From an uncultured Bacteroidota bacterium (lineage in GTDB: Bacteria > Bacteroidota > Bacteroidia > Bacteroidales > SZUA-534), in assembly GCA_937900725.1 (NCBI GenBank), contig CALCFP010000251.1:1-6900 (forward strand): a stretch of DNA of 6,900 nt, read 5' to 3'. A program made the translations under genes and the position numbers. The notes below the pieces were generated by a model. That model was not told where the DNA came from, did not search any database, and saw nothing but the letters and a program-made list of their open reading frames with translations. Shown here piece by piece: positions 6,192 through 6,900 of the stretch (position 1 is its first letter; each line of letters begins with the position of its first letter).

Positions 6192-6900
6192 ATGAAGCCT
6201 CTTGGGACAATACCAGGTACAGAAATCGTCCTGGAAAAGGACGAGGGATTGCGAGCCTACAAGCCAGTTACTTTCCTGCCGGAGCTTCCATGTGAACACA
6301 GGATCGTCCAGTTGGTGAATAACCTTACCATCGGCGATCGAACTTACTTGTCTGGATCCGTCTTCATCAATGAAGAGACGGAATGGAAACTCGTGACTCC
6401 TCCTGAGAAAGGACTTGGTCCAGTCATGAGCATTCGTTGTCCTCGCATCGAGAATGATGTTAGGATCAGGTGGATCGATCCGTTCGACAAGTCTCCTTAT
6501 CACTGGAAGCACACGTTGCTTATCCGTAAATACGGATCGTTTCCAACTTCCGTTTACGACGGAGTTGTTGTGATCGACTCGTACGCTCGCGACAAGTACC
6601 TGAGGAACGCACTTCACGACTTTGTTCCACGTGGAACAGAGGACAACTGGTTCTACAGGTTCTATGTGTTCAGTGAGGACGAGGTTGCTTATACGGATGA
6701 TAGCTGCACGTTCCGTCCACTTGAGTTGAATTGGGCAACAATCAAAGGTCTTGTTCAGGCCGGACTTGGTCCGAAGATCTTCAGTACTGGAGACAGTATT
6801 GTCATCGAGAATGTTAATGGTGGCGACAAGTGGAATACGATCGATGGAATGATGGAGTTCGAAGTCATTGGATTCGATCTTGTTGCACCTGACAGGAAGG
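6192..6900 (+). CDS. Phage-like structural or surface protein with FN3-like segment, 3'-truncated by window end
   Basis: An ATG at 6192 opens a frame of 236 codons with no stop before the window ends. Residues about 1-70 form an unrecognised N-terminal region (MKPLGTIPGTEIVLEK, later SGSVFINEETEWKLV). Residues about 78-176 look like a fibronectin-III-type beta sandwich: VRIRWIDP (90-97), HTLLIRKYGSFPTS (107-120), DGVVVIDSYAR (123-133), NWFYRFYVFSE (152-162). Residues from about 180 (NWATIKGLVQAG, then FSTGDSIVI and EFEVIGFD) resemble the start of a DUF6273-like module. From memory of the family pattern, this FN3-plus-module arrangement is common in gut phage and prophage tail or adhesin proteins; no search was possible. 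There is no signal peptide. Glycine is mostly GGA (10 of 18) and arginine often AGG (6 of 14), unlike the GH95 gene. The protein is probably a virion or host-attachment component, which is inferred. Confidence 0.72.
   Translation, partial: MKPLGTIPGTEIVLEKDEGLRAYKPVTFLPELPCEHRIVQLVNNLTIGDRTYLSGSVFINEETEWKLVTPPEKGLGPVMSIRCPRIENDVRIRWIDPFDKSPYHWKHTLLIRKYGSFPTSVYDGVVVIDSYARDKYLRNALHDFVPRGTEDNWFYRFYVFSEDEVAYTDDSCTFRPLELNWATIKGLVQAGLGPKIFSTGDSIVIENVNGGDKWNTIDGMMEFEVIGFDLVAPDRK

Noticed and set aside
6171..6617. 148-residue minus-strand open frame opposite the phage-like gene
   Set aside because: It lies wholly antisense to the 6192 + strand frame, has no recognisable domain, and would start without a ribosome-binding site. 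It overlaps the divergent spacer. The + strand frame has clear domain-like patterns.

Overview
The window has two unlike parts. Bases 1 to about 6,000 look like a Bacteroidales chromosome. The evidence is a GH95 glycosidase typical of glycan-degrading gut Bacteroidetes, a Bacteroidetes-type OmpA-like protein, AT-rich leaders with mostly no Shine-Dalgarno sequence, and an rsmG / ECF sigma / membrane glycosyltransferase cluster. The family is not resolvable; a Prevotella-like or Muribaculaceae-like gut member would fit. From about 6,000-6,030 to the end, the sequence looks like a phage or prophage of a different host.

Layout. The + strand opens with the C-terminal ~550 residues of a GH95 alpha-L-fucosidase/galactosidase (stop at 1665), followed by a strong hairpin terminator that also faces the end of the convergent minus-strand cluster. 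Read from right to left, that cluster is: OmpA-domain protein (6093-4498), family 2 membrane glycosyltransferase (4395-3265), ECF sigma factor (3268-2636, ATGA overlap with the previous gene), 16S rRNA methyltransferase rsmG (2623-2003, 12 nt gap), and a 75-residue protein ending in a very acidic tail (1951-1724). The last four are tightly spaced and probably share transcripts. Divergently on the + strand from 6192, an open frame runs off the window end. It encodes a protein with a fibronectin-III-like segment and a C-terminal segment of a kind common in gut phage and prophage structural proteins.

The most interesting observation is the discontinuity. GATC occurs twice in bases 1-6027 (418, 2866) but 13 times in bases 6028-6900. 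At the same place the translation signals change: both divergent genes at the right end have purine-rich Shine-Dalgarno-like sequences, one of them a perfect AAAGGAG. Codon choice in the right-hand gene also differs (GGA glycine, AGG arginine). The OmpA-domain frame crosses the boundary: its first ~22-27 codons carry the right-hand signature and the rest is Bacteroidales-like, with no signal peptide. The simplest readings are a recent junction between host DNA and a foreign element, or a chimeric metagenomic contig. I cannot separate these without reads. I see no CRISPR array, tRNA, rRNA, transposase or complete defence system.
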